From NCBI GenBank assembly GCA_000717735.1, contig JOBE01000020.1, positions 43,411 to 107,410 on the forward strand: 64,000 nt of DNA, in the 5' to 3' direction. The stretch is from Streptomyces griseoluteus. Its GTDB lineage: Bacteria > Actinomycetota > Actinomycetes > Streptomycetales > Streptomycetaceae. Shown here piece by piece: positions 1-7,879 of this stretch. Every line of letters starts with the position of its first letter. The stretch's first letter is position 1. Made by a program: the position numbers and the translations under genes. The notes under the pieces are model-generated. The model had not been told where the DNA came from, did not search any database, and worked only from the letters and a program-made list of their open reading frames with translations.

Positions 1-642
1 GGTGGCCGCCTCCTCGTCCGCCCACCGCTCGGTGGTGTACGTGACCGCTGTGCGCAGGGGCCGCAGGAACGGGTTGGCACGCGCGGCAAGCTGCACGGTC
101 AGCAGGAACCTGTGGTGGCGGGCGGTCAGGTGGACGCGCTCGTGGGCGAACAGCGCGCGCCGCTCCGGGCCGGTCAGGGTTGAGAGCATCGCGGTCGTGA
201 CCACGACTCGGTCCTTCCGGCCCGGCAGGGCGTAGGCGTACGGGTTCGCGTCGGGCAGCACCACGACCGATGTCGCGGGCAGGCCCTCCAGTGCGCGGCC
301 GGCACGGCGACGTACGCGATGGTGCCGCCAGGCGGCCCTGGCGCAGGACACGAGAACGAGAACCAGGGTGGGGATGGCGGCCTTGCCCGCGATCTCGTCG
401 TAGGGGACGGCCTCGCGGACCTCGGGGTCGGACCAGCCGTCCGGCAGCGGATTGCCGGGCAGTTGGGCGGTGCCGACCACCATCAGCAGGGCCAGGGACA
501 GCGTGCTGCACACGGCGAGCACGCCGGAGACGCCGGTCAGCAGCCAGGTGGCCATCCGCGGATGCAAGTGGTGCTCGGCAAGGCGTGCGACCGGCCACGC
601 CGTCAAGGGCAGGACCAGTGGCAGGAAGACGAAGACCCCCAT
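1..642 (-). CDS. M56-family (BlaR1-like) membrane zinc metallopeptidase, partial
   Basis: The reverse strand encodes an open frame from an ATG at 642 to the window edge, so the C-terminus is missing. The first 210 residues show an N-terminal hydrophobic helix, a second helix near residues 35-55, a third near 90-100, and then a peptidase domain with the zinc motif HERVH followed by ERWADEEAA, as in M56/M48 metallopeptidases. It starts 4 nt after the stop of the BlaI-type repressor gene, so the two are co-transcribed. In known bla/mec systems the M56 sensor cleaves or inactivates the repressor after a cell-wall signal. That role is inferred from the family and the gene pair. No penicillin-sensor domain can be seen because the frame is truncated. 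Confidence 0.8.
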   Translation of the reverse strand, partial: MGVFVFLPLVLPLTAWPVARLAEHHLHPRMATWLLTGVSGVLAVCSTLSLALLMVVGTAQLPGNPLPDGWSDPEVREAVPYDEIAGKAAIPTLVLVLVSCARAAWRHHRVRRRAGRALEGLPATSVVVLPDANPYAYALPGRKDRVVVTTAMLSTLTGPERRALFAHERVHLTARHHRFLLTVQLAARANPFLRPLRTAVTYTTERWADEEAAT

Positions 643-646
643 GCGG

Positions 647-1051
647 TCAGTCTTCCCCCTCCGCGGACTCATGAGCCAGCAGATCGCGCAGCAGACGCTC
701 GTCATGAGGTGAGAGGCCCGTCACGAACCTGGCCAGCACCGTCTCCCGGTCCGCCTCGCCGTCCAGGACCTTCCGCATCCGCAGCGCCGCGAGGCCGGCC
801 TCGTCCGCGACCGCCGTCCACTCGAACGACCGGCCCACCCGTTCCCTGCTCACAGCGCCCTTGGCGTGCAGGCGGGTCAGGATCGTGATGACGGTCGTAT
901 AGGCGAGATCGCCGCCGAGACGCTCCTGTACCCATCCGGCCGTGCAGGCGTCCGGTGCCTGCCGCAGGGCAGCCAGCACCTGTGCTTCGAGCTCGCCCTG
1001 GCCCCGCCGTCGGGGAGGCGTGTCGTGGCCCTCCTGCTCGGCCTTCGTCAT
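647..1051 (-). CDS. BlaI/MecI/CopY-family transcriptional repressor
   Basis: The product is 134 residues, the usual length for this family. The N-terminal half is a winged helix (roughly residues 15-85) with the family-typical stretch TTVITILTRLHAKGAV before the wing. The C-terminal half is the dimerisation region. I chose the ATG at 1051 because a GGGAGG ribosome binding site lies just upstream; a longer frame to 1156 lacks one. The gene precedes the M56 peptidase gene by 4 nt. Repressors of this family bind TACA/TGTA dyads, and such a dyad lies at 1200-1213 in the divergent promoter region shared with terD. The targets are likely its own operon and perhaps terD; the latter is inference. Confidence 0.9.
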   Translation of the reverse strand: MTKAEQEGHDTPPRRRGQGELEAQVLAALRQAPDACTAGWVQERLGGDLAYTTVITILTRLHAKGAVSRERVGRSFEWTAVADEAGLAALRMRKVLDGEADRETVLARFVTGLSPHDERLLRDLLAHESAEGED

Positions 1052-1199
1052 TCCGCCGCCCTCCCGTCGACTCGTCCCGCCCGTGTGGGGCGGTTCATCG
1101 TACTGAGACGACACGCATCCGCCCGCTTCTGTTCGCTTGGAGTTGGCGGGCGACACCGTCGGGAAGCGGGGGTCCCGTTCTCCACCCTTCCCGCATCTT

Positions 1200-1213
1200 C
1201 TACATCATTGTAG
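1200..1213. promoter_or_regulatory. Candidate BlaI-type operator dyad
   Basis: The sequence CTACATCATTGTAG is an inverted repeat of CTACA and TGTAG around a 4-nt centre. It matches the general TACA...TGTA shape of BlaI/MecI operators. It lies between the divergent blaI-like gene (start 1051) and terD (start 1256). A TTACA half-site follows at 1215-1219. Confidence 0.5.
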
Positions 1214-1255
1214 ATTTACAGGCTCCGGCACGCTACGGCCAGAAAGGAAGACGAC

Positions 1256-1831
1256 ATGGGTGTGAGCCTCTCCAAGGGCGGCAACGTCTCGCTGAGCAAG
1301 GAGGCGCCGGGGCTGACCGCCGTCCTGGTCGGCCTGGGCTGGGACGTCCGTACGACCACCGGGAACGACTACGACCTCGACGCGAGCGCCCTGCTCCTGA
1401 ACGACACGGGGAAGGTCGTCTCCGACCGGCACTTCGTCTTCTACAACAACCTCACCAGCCCGGACGGTTCGGTCGAGCACACCGGCGACAACCTCACCGG
1501 CGAGGGCGACGGCGACGACGAGGCCATCAAGGTCGACCTGGCCGCCGTGCCCGCCGACATCACGAAGATCGCCTTCCCCGTCTCCATCCACGACGCCGAG
1601 AACCGGGGCCAGGGCTTCGGCCAGGTCCGCAACGCCTTCATCCGCGTGGTCAACCAGGCCGGCGGTGCCGAACTCGCCCGCTACGACCTCTCCGAGGACG
1701 CCGCCACCGAGACCGCGATGATCTTCGGCGAGCTCTACCGCCACGGCGCCGAATGGAAGTTCCGGGCCGTGGGCCAGGGCTACGCCTCCGGCCTCGCCGG
1801 CATCGCGGCCGACTTCGGCGTCAACGTCTGA
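1256..1831 (+). CDS. terD: TerD-family calcium-binding stress protein
   Basis: The 191-residue product is full length for TerD/CAPB proteins and is clear from end to end: it begins [19 protein letters not shown], followed by GLGWD, the acidic [11 protein letters not shown] strand, and the acidic loop containing [14 protein letters not shown]. The Asp-rich loops form the calcium sites in this family. TerD proteins are associated with tellurite, oxidative and membrane stress. The ATG at 1256 has an AAGGAAG ribosome binding site 6 nt upstream. It stands alone between blaI (divergent) and tatA. Most Streptomyces have several paralogues, so this copy need not be part of a ter operon. Confidence 0.96.
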   Translation: MGVSLSKGGNVSLSKEAPGLTAVLVGLGWDVRTTTGNDYDLDASALLLNDTGKVVSDRHFVFYNNLTSPDGSVEHTGDNLTGEGDGDDEAIKVDLAAVPADITKIAFPVSIHDAENRGQGFGQVRNAFIRVVNQAGGAELARYDLSEDAATETAMIFGELYRHGAEWKFRAVGQGYASGLAGIAADFGVNV

Positions 1832-1871
1832 GACACCGAGCGAGTCAGTCCCCTCCAGAGAACGGAACACC

Positions 1872-2138
1872 GTGTTCGGAATCAGCGAGATAGCGATCAT
1901 CCTGATCGTCGTCATTCTGCTTCTCGGCGCCAAGAAGCTGCCCGACCTCGCCCGCAGCGCGGGCAAGGCGGCCCGCATCCTCAAGAGCGAGACCAGAGCG
2001 ATGAAGTCCGACGGCACCCCGGATCAGCAGGCGACCTACCAGGTCACCGAGAGCCGCCCACTCCAGGACCCGGACCAGCGGGACAACCAGCGCCCCGACG
2101 CCTCCCCCGGCCCCATCGCAGGGAACACGCTTCCCTGA
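1872..2138 (+). CDS. tatA: TatA/TatE-type twin-arginine translocase subunit
   Basis: The 88-residue protein has the TatA plan: a single N-terminal transmembrane helix (residues 5-19, ISEIAIILIVVILLL), the Gly hinge and basic amphipathic helix (GAKKLPDLARSAGKAARIL), and a polar, probably disordered tail rich in Asp, Gln and Pro. It starts with GTG at 1872 after a weak AGAGAACGGA. TatA oligomers form the translocation pore of the Tat system. It lies 40 nt after terD and may be read from the same promoter. No tatB or tatC is present here, so this is probably an additional TatA paralogue. Confidence 0.9.
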   Translation: MFGISEIAIILIVVILLLGAKKLPDLARSAGKAARILKSETRAMKSDGTPDQQATYQVTESRPLQDPDQRDNQRPDASPGPIAGNTLP

Positions 2139-2166
2139 AGCTGGGAACCCTCTGCGGTCCGATCGT

Positions 2167-2736
2167 TCAGGCGCAGTCGTACTGCTTGGCGAGGTTGTCG
2201 ACGGCCTCGAGCACGACCGTACGGGAGAGCGCGATGAGGGCCGCGTCGTCCCAGTTCTCCGCCACGACGACGCCGGGTGCGACCTTGAGCGTGACGGTCA
2301 CGTACTCGGCGTCCGTTCTCATCTCCTTGCGGCAGGCAGAAGGAAGCTGGACCTCGCTCTGGCGGGGGCCCACCCACCCGGAACGGCCGTCAGCGAAGCG
2401 GACGGCACCCTTCACGGGTTCGTTCAGGGCGTTGGCGGGACGGGCGTCGAGGGTGTACTGGAGCCGGTCCGCGGTGTCCCCTCCCGGGTCCCGGTTGACG
2501 AAGCAGATGGTGGAGAAGATCGGGTCGGCCCCGGCTCCTGTGTTCTTGTCCTCGTCGACGGCGACGCGGCCGCCCTTGCCGTCATTCAGCAGACCCGCCG
2601 TCTTCTCGCCGAGCATGCCGAGGCAGAGGTTCTGCGCGCGCAGGTCCTTCATCGGGCTCGGCCATAGTCGGACCGCGGCCACCACCGCGGCCGCGACCAC
2701 GAGGACAGCCGGCAGGACCAGGTATTTCTTGTTCAT
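2167..2736 (-). CDS. Membrane-anchored extracytoplasmic protein of unknown function
   Basis: The family is not recognised. The 189-residue product has an N-terminal membrane anchor (residues 4-22) preceded by MNKK, so the rest probably faces outside the membrane. Four Cys residues (in LCLG, TICF, SACR and the C-terminal YDCA) could form disulfides. The start overlaps the stop of the upstream gene (TGATG), which indicates translational coupling. It is the last gene of the reverse-strand operon that begins with the CPA1 antiporter at 5663. Confidence 0.75.
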   Translation of the reverse strand: MNKKYLVLPAVLVVAAAVVAAVRLWPSPMKDLRAQNLCLGMLGEKTAGLLNDGKGGRVAVDEDKNTGAGADPIFSTICFVNRDPGGDTADRLQYTLDARPANALNEPVKGAVRFADGRSGWVGPRQSEVQLPSACRKEMRTDAEYVTVTLKVAPGVVVAENWDDAALIALSRTVVLEAVDNLAKQYDCA

Positions 2737-3002
2737 CAGTACGACTCGCCCGCCTTCATGCCGATCTCCTTGATGCCATTCTGATAGGGCAGTTGCAGGG
2801 CTTCGCGTGACGGGGGCGGGCTCCAACTGGGCGAAGGGGACGGCGCGAACGGGCCGGCGTGGTTCTCCATGAGGAGGATCATGACGATGGCGAGGACGCT
2901 GCTGGCGACGATCAGGGCGAGCCCGAGCGGATTGTTGGCGTTGTAGACGTAGCGGTTGGTGCCCCACTTGCTCTTCTTGAAGACGGGCTCGTCGTCGTTC
3001 AT
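2736..3002 (-). CDS. Small single-pass membrane protein
   Basis: The family is not recognised. The 88-residue product has a polar N-terminus (MNDDEPVFKKSKWGTNRYVY), one transmembrane helix near residues 27-45 (LALIVASSVLAIVMILL), then a Pro/Ser-rich linker and a short tail. The ATG at 3002 overlaps the TGA of the upstream gene, and its own stop overlaps the downstream ATG, so it is tightly coupled on both sides. It is probably part of a membrane complex with its neighbours; this is inferred from gene order only. Confidence 0.7.
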   Translation of the reverse strand: MNDDEPVFKKSKWGTNRYVYNANNPLGLALIVASSVLAIVMILLMENHAGPFAPSPSPSWSPPPSREALQLPYQNGIKEIGMKAGESY

Positions 3003-3763
3003 CGCATCGGACTCCTTGTCGCGAGGGGGCGTGCGTGCCTGCCGTGGACACGGCCGAACTGCCGGCGGAGGTACCGGCGGACGAGCGGGACCATGACACA
3101 CCAGGCCACGATTTCGGCGACGGGCCCCCGTCCGGACAGGTCGCCGAGGACCAAGGCCGGCAGTGCGCACAGGGCGGAACCGAGAGCCCACTTCGCGCGG
3201 ACCACCAGAACGGCGGGGACGCCGTCCCCGACCCAGGTGCGGGCACGGACGAACGCGGAGCCTCCGGTGTGGAGGAGGAAGGCCCCGGCCGAGATCAGGG
3301 CGAGGGCGACGGCGGTGACGCACACCGCCTCGCCTTCCGGCGTGTCCGCTGTGTTCTGGACGGTTCCTTCCCGTGCCACGGAGACCGCGTAGTCGCGCCA
3401 CAGGGTGACGGTGACCTCTTCACCTGGAGTGAGGTGTTCGAGGAGCGGGCCCGCACTGCCCATGTCGATCTCATCAGGCAGTCCGGGGGCCTTCAGCAGA
3501 CGGAGGGTGAACTCCTCGTACTTCGGTTCGTCCCGGATGACGATCCCGGCCACGCGCGCCGGGCGAACGTGGAGACAGTCATCCGTCGGCTCCGGGCTGC
3601 TGTTGCTCGCGCAGGCCGTGGCCTGGAGAGAGAGGCGCTCGTCGGCTGCCGTCTCCGGTACGACCGCCAGGCCGGACGCCGCGACCAGAAGGACGGCGAG
3701 GCCCAGGAGCGCGGCGAGCGCTCCCCAGACCCTGTGCCGGATCGTCCGTCGCCGCAAGCTCAT
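2999..3763 (-). CDS. Polytopic membrane protein of unknown function
   Basis: The 254-residue product has an N-terminal transmembrane helix at about residues 12-33, a soluble section of about 110 residues containing two Cys, then two to three transmembrane helices in the C-terminal half (for example VCVTAVALALISAGAFLLH). The arrangement suggests an extracytoplasmic domain between helices. No known family is evident. It overlaps both neighbours by ATGA-type junctions, which places it in the antiporter-CBS operon. Confidence 0.7.
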   Translation of the reverse strand: MSLRRRTIRHRVWGALAALLGLAVLLVAASGLAVVPETAADERLSLQATACASNSSPEPTDDCLHVRPARVAGIVIRDEPKYEEFTLRLLKAPGLPDEIDMGSAGPLLEHLTPGEEVTVTLWRDYAVSVAREGTVQNTADTPEGEAVCVTAVALALISAGAFLLHTGGSAFVRARTWVGDGVPAVLVVRAKWALGSALCALPALVLGDLSGRGPVAEIVAWCVMVPLVRRYLRRQFGRVHGRHARPLATRSPMR

Positions 3764-3936
3764 GACGTGGTGGACCGGCGCTCGGCGAACCAGGCGCAGG
3801 CGAAGCTGATCGTGGCGCTCCAGAAGAGCGGGGCGCCGAACTCCTTGCTCTCGGCGAGGGTGAAGACGGTGCCGATCGCGGCCTGGACGAGTCCGACGAC
3901 GGCGAGGGTGGCGGCGGCGCGGCGGTTGGTGCTCAC
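3760..3936 (-). CDS. Small two-helix membrane protein
   Basis: The GTG at 3936 with an upstream GGGGA gives a 58-residue product. It starts VSTNRRAAATLAVVGLVQAA and has two hydrophobic segments (residues 8-26 and 36-50). Its stop overlaps the next start (ATGA). The open frame extends further upstream to 4113, but that part overlaps the CBS gene and looks non-coding. The function is unknown. Confidence 0.6.
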   Translation of the reverse strand: MSTNRRAAATLAVVGLVQAAIGTVFTLAESKEFGAPLFWSATISFACAWFAERRSTTS

Positions 3937-3976
3937 GGCTGTCCCCAGGGGTTGGTCGGTGCGGTCGGCGGACTGG

Positions 3977-4426
3977 TCAGAGGTAGTACTGGAGCAGGGT
4001 GGCCGCGTCGACGGTGCCGATGAGCTGCGGCCGATCGTCGTGGTAGTCGACGACCACGACGAGATGGCCGCCGGTCCGCTCCATGAGCGAGGCCATGTGG
4101 AGGGGTGAGGCATCGGGGCTCACGACGGCCGGTGCGGGCGGGCGCTTGGGCAGCACATCGGCGAGCCGGAGAGATGCCGCACGGGCCCGGACGGCGTCAT
4201 CGAGAGACGCCTCCGCCACTGCGGCAAGGAGCGGGTCCTCCCGTACGGGGTCGGGCAGGGCAGCTGCCAGGACGTCTGCCGCGGGAACGACCGTCAGCGG
4301 ATGACCGTCCTCGCTCACGACGACGAGAGCCGGGGACCGTTCACGGACCAGCAGTGCCGCGGCCTCCCTCAAGGTGACATGCGGGTGCACGGCGGTGGAG
4401 GGCCAGGCAAGTTCACGTGCGCGCAT
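3977..4426 (-). CDS. CBS-domain pair protein
   Basis: The 149-residue product consists of two CBS motifs. The first is around residues 10-60 (VTLREAAALLVRERSPALVVV, then VVPAADVLAAAL). The second is around 85-147, ending GTVDAATLLQYYL. CBS pairs bind adenosyl nucleotides and often gate transporters. The start at 4426 lies inside the 3' end of the CPA1 antiporter gene (14-nt overlap), so it is probably the regulatory partner of that antiporter. No ribosome binding site stands out beyond the purine-rich antiporter 3' end, which supports translational coupling. Confidence 0.85.
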   Translation of the reverse strand: MRARELAWPSTAVHPHVTLREAAALLVRERSPALVVVSEDGHPLTVVPAADVLAAALPDPVREDPLLAAVAEASLDDAVRARAASLRLADVLPKRPPAPAVVSPDASPLHMASLMERTGGHLVVVVDYHDDRPQLIGTVDAATLLQYYL

Positions 4427-5663
4427 GGGGGAGGGCCTCGGTGGTCGTCGGCTCGGTGCAGGGTCGGGGCTGGGGCGTGGTGCCGGCCTCGACGAGGTCG
4501 TCGACGTGGAAGAGGCGGGCGATGGGGACGTCGGTGCTGCTGTGGGCGATGATCGAGAAGGCGATGCAGACCGCGATCAGCGTGTACGCCTCCTGCCCCT
4601 GTGGGATGCCGGCCTGGAGGACCAGCAGGCCGTAGACGACCGAGGCGAACCCCTTGGGCCCGAACCAGGCGGCAACCAGCTTCTCCCGGCGGTCGATCCG
4701 GGTGCCCCACAGCGACAGCAGCAGCGAGCCCGGCCTGATCAGCACGATCGCGAGGACCACGGCCGCGTATCCGCCCAGGGTGAGGTCTCCGAACAGCTGC
4801 GGGGTGAGGAGCGCTCCGAACACGAGCAGGGCGGCGAACTTGGCGAGTTCGGCCAGCGACTCCCCCAACGGCTCGAAGGCGTTCTTCGACTCCGGGGATA
4901 CGGCGGCGAGGACGGCACCCGCGGAGAAGGCCGCGAGGTAGGGGTTGGCGTGGGTGAGGTGGCAGGCGGCGTAGAGGATGATGCCGGTGGCCAGCGGAAG
5001 GAGCGGCTGGAGCTTGGGCTCCGCGCCGAGCAGCCGGAAGCGTACGAGCCCGTTGACGATCAGGGGCAGCAGCACGCCGAAGGCGAGGCCGAGACCGAGC
5101 TCCAGGGCGATGCTTCCGTACGACGCCTCGGCGCCGACCGCGGTCGGCCCGGCGGCGGCGATGAGGATCAGGACGACGGGCAGGGCGAGTCCGTCGTTGA
5201 TGCCGCTCTCGACGTTGAGGAGCTCACGGAGGCGGGCGGGGACCTCCTTGCGGCCCACGATCGCGGAGGCGAACACCGGGTCCGTCGGTGCCAGGACCGC
5301 GCCGACGAGGAACGAGGTCGTCCAGTCCAGGCCGACGAGGTAGTGGGTGATCAGCGCCATGCCGACGCAGGCGAGCGGCATACCCAGACCCAACGCCCTT
5401 GCCGGGTTACGCCAGTTGGCGCGCAGCTTGGCGAAGGAGACGTGCATGCCGTCGGTGAACAGGACGGCGAACAGGGCGAGGTCGGCGGTGACCGCCACGA
5501 TCTCGCTCTCGGGCGAGATGTGGATCAGCCCGAGGAAGCCGTCGCTGACCAGTGCTCCGCCCACGAGGAAGAGGAGCGAGGTGGACAGGACGGTGCGGGC
5601 GGCGAGCCCGGACAGCAGGACCGCGACGAGCAGCGCGGCTCCGAAGACGGCGACGAGCACCAT
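4413..5663 (-). CDS. CPA1/NhaP-type sodium (cation):proton antiporter
   Basis: The 416-residue protein has 11-12 hydrophobic helices and the family signatures APTDPVFASAIVG (TDP motif) and ESGINDGLALPVV (the Asn-Asp ion-binding pair). These identify a CPA1 exchanger of the NhaP/KefB class that moves Na+ or K+ against protons at the plasma membrane. The ATG at 5663 follows GGGGGA at a good distance; a longer frame reaching 5819 would run through the conserved leader RNA and is not used. The long leader (5664-5757) holds an nhaA-I-like element. The gene leads an operon with a CBS protein and four membrane proteins. The C-terminal 20 residues are a polar tail. Confidence 0.9.
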   Translation of the reverse strand: MVLVAVFGAALLVAVLLSGLAARTVLSTSLLFLVGGALVSDGFLGLIHISPESEIVAVTADLALFAVLFTDGMHVSFAKLRANWRNPARALGLGMPLACVGMALITHYLVGLDWTTSFLVGAVLAPTDPVFASAIVGRKEVPARLRELLNVESGINDGLALPVVLILIAAAGPTAVGAEASYGSIALELGLGLAFGVLLPLIVNGLVRFRLLGAEPKLQPLLPLATGIILYAACHLTHANPYLAAFSAGAVLAAVSPESKNAFEPLGESLAELAKFAALLVFGALLTPQLFGDLTLGGYAAVVLAIVLIRPGSLLLSLWGTRIDRREKLVAAWFGPKGFASVVYGLLVLQAGIPQGQEAYTLIAVCIAFSIIAHSSTDVPIARLFHVDDLVEAGTTPQPRPCTEPTTTEALPHART

Positions 5664-5699
5664 GGCGGATATCCCCCGATCGGCAGAAAAGACATGTGT

Positions 5700-5757
5700 C
5701 CCTTGTTCGCCGACCAGGCTTCCCGGCACTCCGTCACGGACCTTACACATTCCATAC
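5700..5757 (-). promoter_or_regulatory. nhaA-I-like leader RNA element (copy 1)
   Basis: The reverse strand contains GTGCCGGGAAGCCTGGTCGGC (core at 5709-5729), preceded by GTGTAAGGTCCGTGACGGA and located about 40 nt before the CPA1 antiporter start. The same core stands before nhaA (9229-9249) and before a broken gene (22799-22818). Conservation in the untranslated leaders of cation antiporter genes fits the nhaA-I motif, which has been reported as a Li+/Na+-class riboswitch. I assign that name from memory of the motif, not from a covariance search. Confidence 0.6.
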
Positions 5758-5800
5758 GTGGCATTGACAGGTCCTTGACGCGCAGCCAACCCCTTGTACT

Positions 5801-5821
5801 GGTTGCCGGGGCCCGGCAACC
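5801..5821. promoter_or_regulatory. Perfect 10-bp inverted repeat, operator candidate
   Basis: GGTTGCCGGG and CCCGGCAACC are separated by one base, giving a 21-bp dyad. The centre is too tight for a normal RNA hairpin, so a protein-binding site is more likely. It lies between the antiporter leader (reverse) and the STAS gene (forward) and could serve either promoter. Confidence 0.4.
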
Positions 5822-5869
5822 ATGGTGGCGCCGATGGCCTTGGCTGACGGGCCGGCGGGCGCTCCGGCG

Positions 5870-5925
5870 CGTATCGTCCGCGGCACGTGCGCCGGGAAGT
5901 CCGGTCGGCAACTGCCGACGCCTGC
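5870..5925 (+). promoter_or_regulatory. Weak fourth copy of the nhaA-I-like core
   Basis: The forward strand at 5891-5909 reads GCCGGGAAGTCCGGTCGGC, one base different from the core found before nhaA. It is preceded by GTGC and followed by a possible short hairpin (GTCGGCAACTGCCGAC). It lies 30 nt before the STAS gene. The upstream GTGTAA-like block seen in copies 1 and 2 is not obvious, so this may be a degenerate or fortuitous copy. Confidence 0.35.
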
Positions 5926-5939
5926 CCTGGAGCTCTCTC

Positions 5940-6251
5940 ATGCCGCCGCCGATGTCACCGACCGAGCGTCTCCGCCGTGGCTCGCGCGCTGTGCTGCGCC
6001 GGTTCCGTCCCCGCCGGGAACTCCTCGTGCTCCGCCTCAAGGGCGACCTCGCCGCCGACACGGTGCAGGACACCGGTCGTGTCCTGCGCGCGGCTCTGCG
6101 CGAAGAGCCGAAGGTGCTTGAAGTGGACGTGTCCCGCGTGACGCATCTCAGTCCGGACGGCGCCCTCCCTCTGTTCCTCGCCGCCCGGGGAACCCGCGGC
6201 CAGGGAACCCGGTTCAGGGCCACCCACGCTTCAGGACAGGGCGGGCGATGA
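5940..6251 (+). CDS. STAS-domain protein (anti-anti-sigma-like)
   Basis: The 103-residue product has a basic N-terminus (about 25 residues) and then a STAS core: ELLVLRLKGDLAADTV, VLRAALREEPKVLEVDVSRV and THLSPDGALPLFLAARGT. STAS proteins act as anti-sigma antagonists or as sensory modules. The usual phosphoacceptor Ser in the loop after the third strand appears as the SPDG segment. The domain is somewhat short at its C-terminus, and the following DNA contains no clear gene, so the gene may be truncated. The start is the ATG at 5940 following GGAGCTCTCTC. Confidence 0.7.
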   Translation: MPPPMSPTERLRRGSRAVLRRFRPRRELLVLRLKGDLAADTVQDTGRVLRAALREEPKVLEVDVSRVTHLSPDGALPLFLAARGTRGQGTRFRATHASGQGGR

Positions 6252-6712
6252 TGCGCCAGACGGGCCTGGGGCGCTACCTGTCGGGCGAGGAACGTCGGGT
6301 AGCCGAGTACGCGTGGGGCGCACGTGCGACACCGGACGGGACGGGATCTCTCACGTACTCCGGAAGCACTCCTCCTCGCCCTCGGGGCAAGCCGACCGGG
6401 CTGGGTGCGGCATTTCTGGGCATCCCCACGCCACCGGGTGACCCGGGCCGGTCTTGTGCACGCGGCGCATTTCCGGGGCAGGCCGGCGCGCGAACAGCTC
6501 AGAGTGACCGCTCGGCCCGGGGACGGCGTCGGCCGCCGAGGTCCTGGCCCCGCCCGGGCCCGGCGTGAACCTGCGTTCACGCACCGGCGTCGACCTTGAT
6601 CGGCTGCTCGGCACTGTACGGGCCGCCCTCCAGGCGCTCACCGCGGCGCAAGTGTGAGGGAGCTCCCGGGCGCGCATGGCGCCGCGGGTCAGCTCCAGGG
6701 GATTCCGGCGGG
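6252..6712 (+). other. Region without a confident gene; possible decayed frames
   Basis: No frame across this 460-bp stretch looks like an intact gene. A frame starting at 6248 overlaps the STAS stop and begins with plausible residues (TGLGRYLSGEERRVAEYAWG) but degenerates into Pro/Arg-rich sequence. A different frame at about 6508-6657 ends with a helical segment (DLDRLLGTVRAALQALTAAQ) and a TGA at 6655-6657. These may be pieces of one gene broken by frameshifts, perhaps a continuation of the STAS protein. Confidence 0.3.
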
Positions 6713-7321
6713 TCAGACGCGGGTGAGGGCGGCAGCTCCGAAGGAGACGTCGAACCGGTCGCACCAGATGCTGACGCTGGGGTACTTCGACCAGTCGACG
6801 TCCGTGGGCAGGGGATAGTTCTGGTCGCCCTTGTTTCCCTTGAGCTTGGCGAGGCTGACGTACTGGCCGTCGTCGAAGACTCCCCACCCGGCCTTGCCCT
6901 CCTTGACCGGCGCGTCGCTCAACCAGACCCGCAGATCGGGGCCGTTGCTCGTGTCGAGTTCTTCCAGCCGAAGCGTGTGGGTGCCGTCGGCGAGACGGAC
7001 CACCTTCACCGTGCCGGTGGTCTCGTGCTCATGGCTGATGAACGTGCCCTGCGCGATCGTGACCGGCCCGGCTGCCGGCGGGGTCACCGAAGCCGAAGGG
7101 CCCGGGTCCATGGTCGGTGTGCCGGCGGGTGGTGTCGTGGACGGCGCGGTCGCAGAGGGCAGCGCCTCATGGACCGTCTCGTCCACCCACAGGGCCCACG
7201 GCTTGAACCATGCCAGCCCTGCCGCCACAGCCACTACGACGGCGGCCACCAGGCCCGCCCACGGCTTCCTGCTCCGGCCCCGCTCCACTGGCACTCTCCC
7301 GCTTCTTTTCGCCGTCACCAT
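6713..7321 (-). CDS. DM13-domain membrane-anchored protein
   Basis: The 202-residue product has a short basic N-terminus, one transmembrane helix (about residues 22-40), a Thr/Pro/Ser-rich linker and a C-terminal DM13 domain. The domain is visible as GTFISHEHETTGTVKVVRL, then RLEELDTSNGPDLRVWLSD, and the end WSKYPSVSIWCDRFDVSFG with the family's conserved Cys. DM13 is thought to be a redox or electron-transfer module with a conserved Cys. The protein is probably extracytoplasmic. I use the ATG at 7321; a TTG at 7336 is an alternative. It is a single-gene unit. Confidence 0.85.
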   Translation of the reverse strand: MVTAKRSGRVPVERGRSRKPWAGLVAAVVVAVAAGLAWFKPWALWVDETVHEALPSATAPSTTPPAGTPTMDPGPSASVTPPAAGPVTIAQGTFISHEHETTGTVKVVRLADGTHTLRLEELDTSNGPDLRVWLSDAPVKEGKAGWGVFDDGQYVSLAKLKGNKGDQNYPLPTDVDWSKYPSVSIWCDRFDVSFGAAALTRV

Positions 7322-7609
7322 CTGACCGTCATCCAACGCTGCCTGCCGCCTACGCGGAAGAACCCGGCGGGTGACGAAAGTCTTACCCTCTCTGGGCCCG
7401 CTTCACATGCGGCGGAGTTTCGTCGTGACTCCCGGCACCCCGGTCAGGACCAGCTCCGTCGGGGCCGAGGAAGCCCCGCACAGGGACGGCCGTGCCTCGG
7501 CGCTCGCGACAAGGTTCCCGGCGCATCGGCCGTCCCGTGAGGCAGGCCGTGAGCGGCATCAGGTACGGCCCCCGTACGCGCCACGCTCCGCAGGACGTGC
7601 GACACGGGC

Positions 7610-7879
7610 TCAGCCCTCCTTGTGGCAGATGCGGGCCACGAGGAGAGCCGCAAGACCCGCCCAGGGCAAGTGCGCCGGGCCGGAGAGATGCCAGCACAAG
7701 GCGCCCAGCACCGCGGCCGTGATGAGGAGCACGAGAAGCGCTCGCCCGCTCCGGAGGAACACCCACTCCTGCCGGGTGCTTCCCGGCTGCTTCATCTCGT
7801 GCACGGCGGTGCGGATGACCAGAAGGGCGAGCACGACGGCCGCGCCGAGAAGCGCCGGGGCAATGCCCTGCTCGTTCAC
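7610..7879 (-). CDS. Small three-helix membrane protein downstream of nhaA
   Basis: The GTG at 7879 overlaps the nhaA stop (GTGA). The 89-residue product has three hydrophobic helices: GIAPALLGAAVVLALLVI, ALLVLLITAAVLGALCWHL and LPWAGLAALLVARI. The family is not recognised. The overlap means it is co-translated with NhaA. An accessory role to the antiporter is inference. Confidence 0.7.
   Translation of the reverse strand: MNEQGIAPALLGAAVVLALLVIRTAVHEMKQPGSTRQEWVFLRSGRALLVLLITAAVLGALCWHLSGPAHLPWAGLAALLVARICHKEG

Noticed and set aside
4374..5939. Long forward frame over the antiporter gene that continues into the STAS gene
   Set aside because: Only 5940-6251 has a recognisable fold and a fitting start. 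The rest is the reverse complement of the antiporter.
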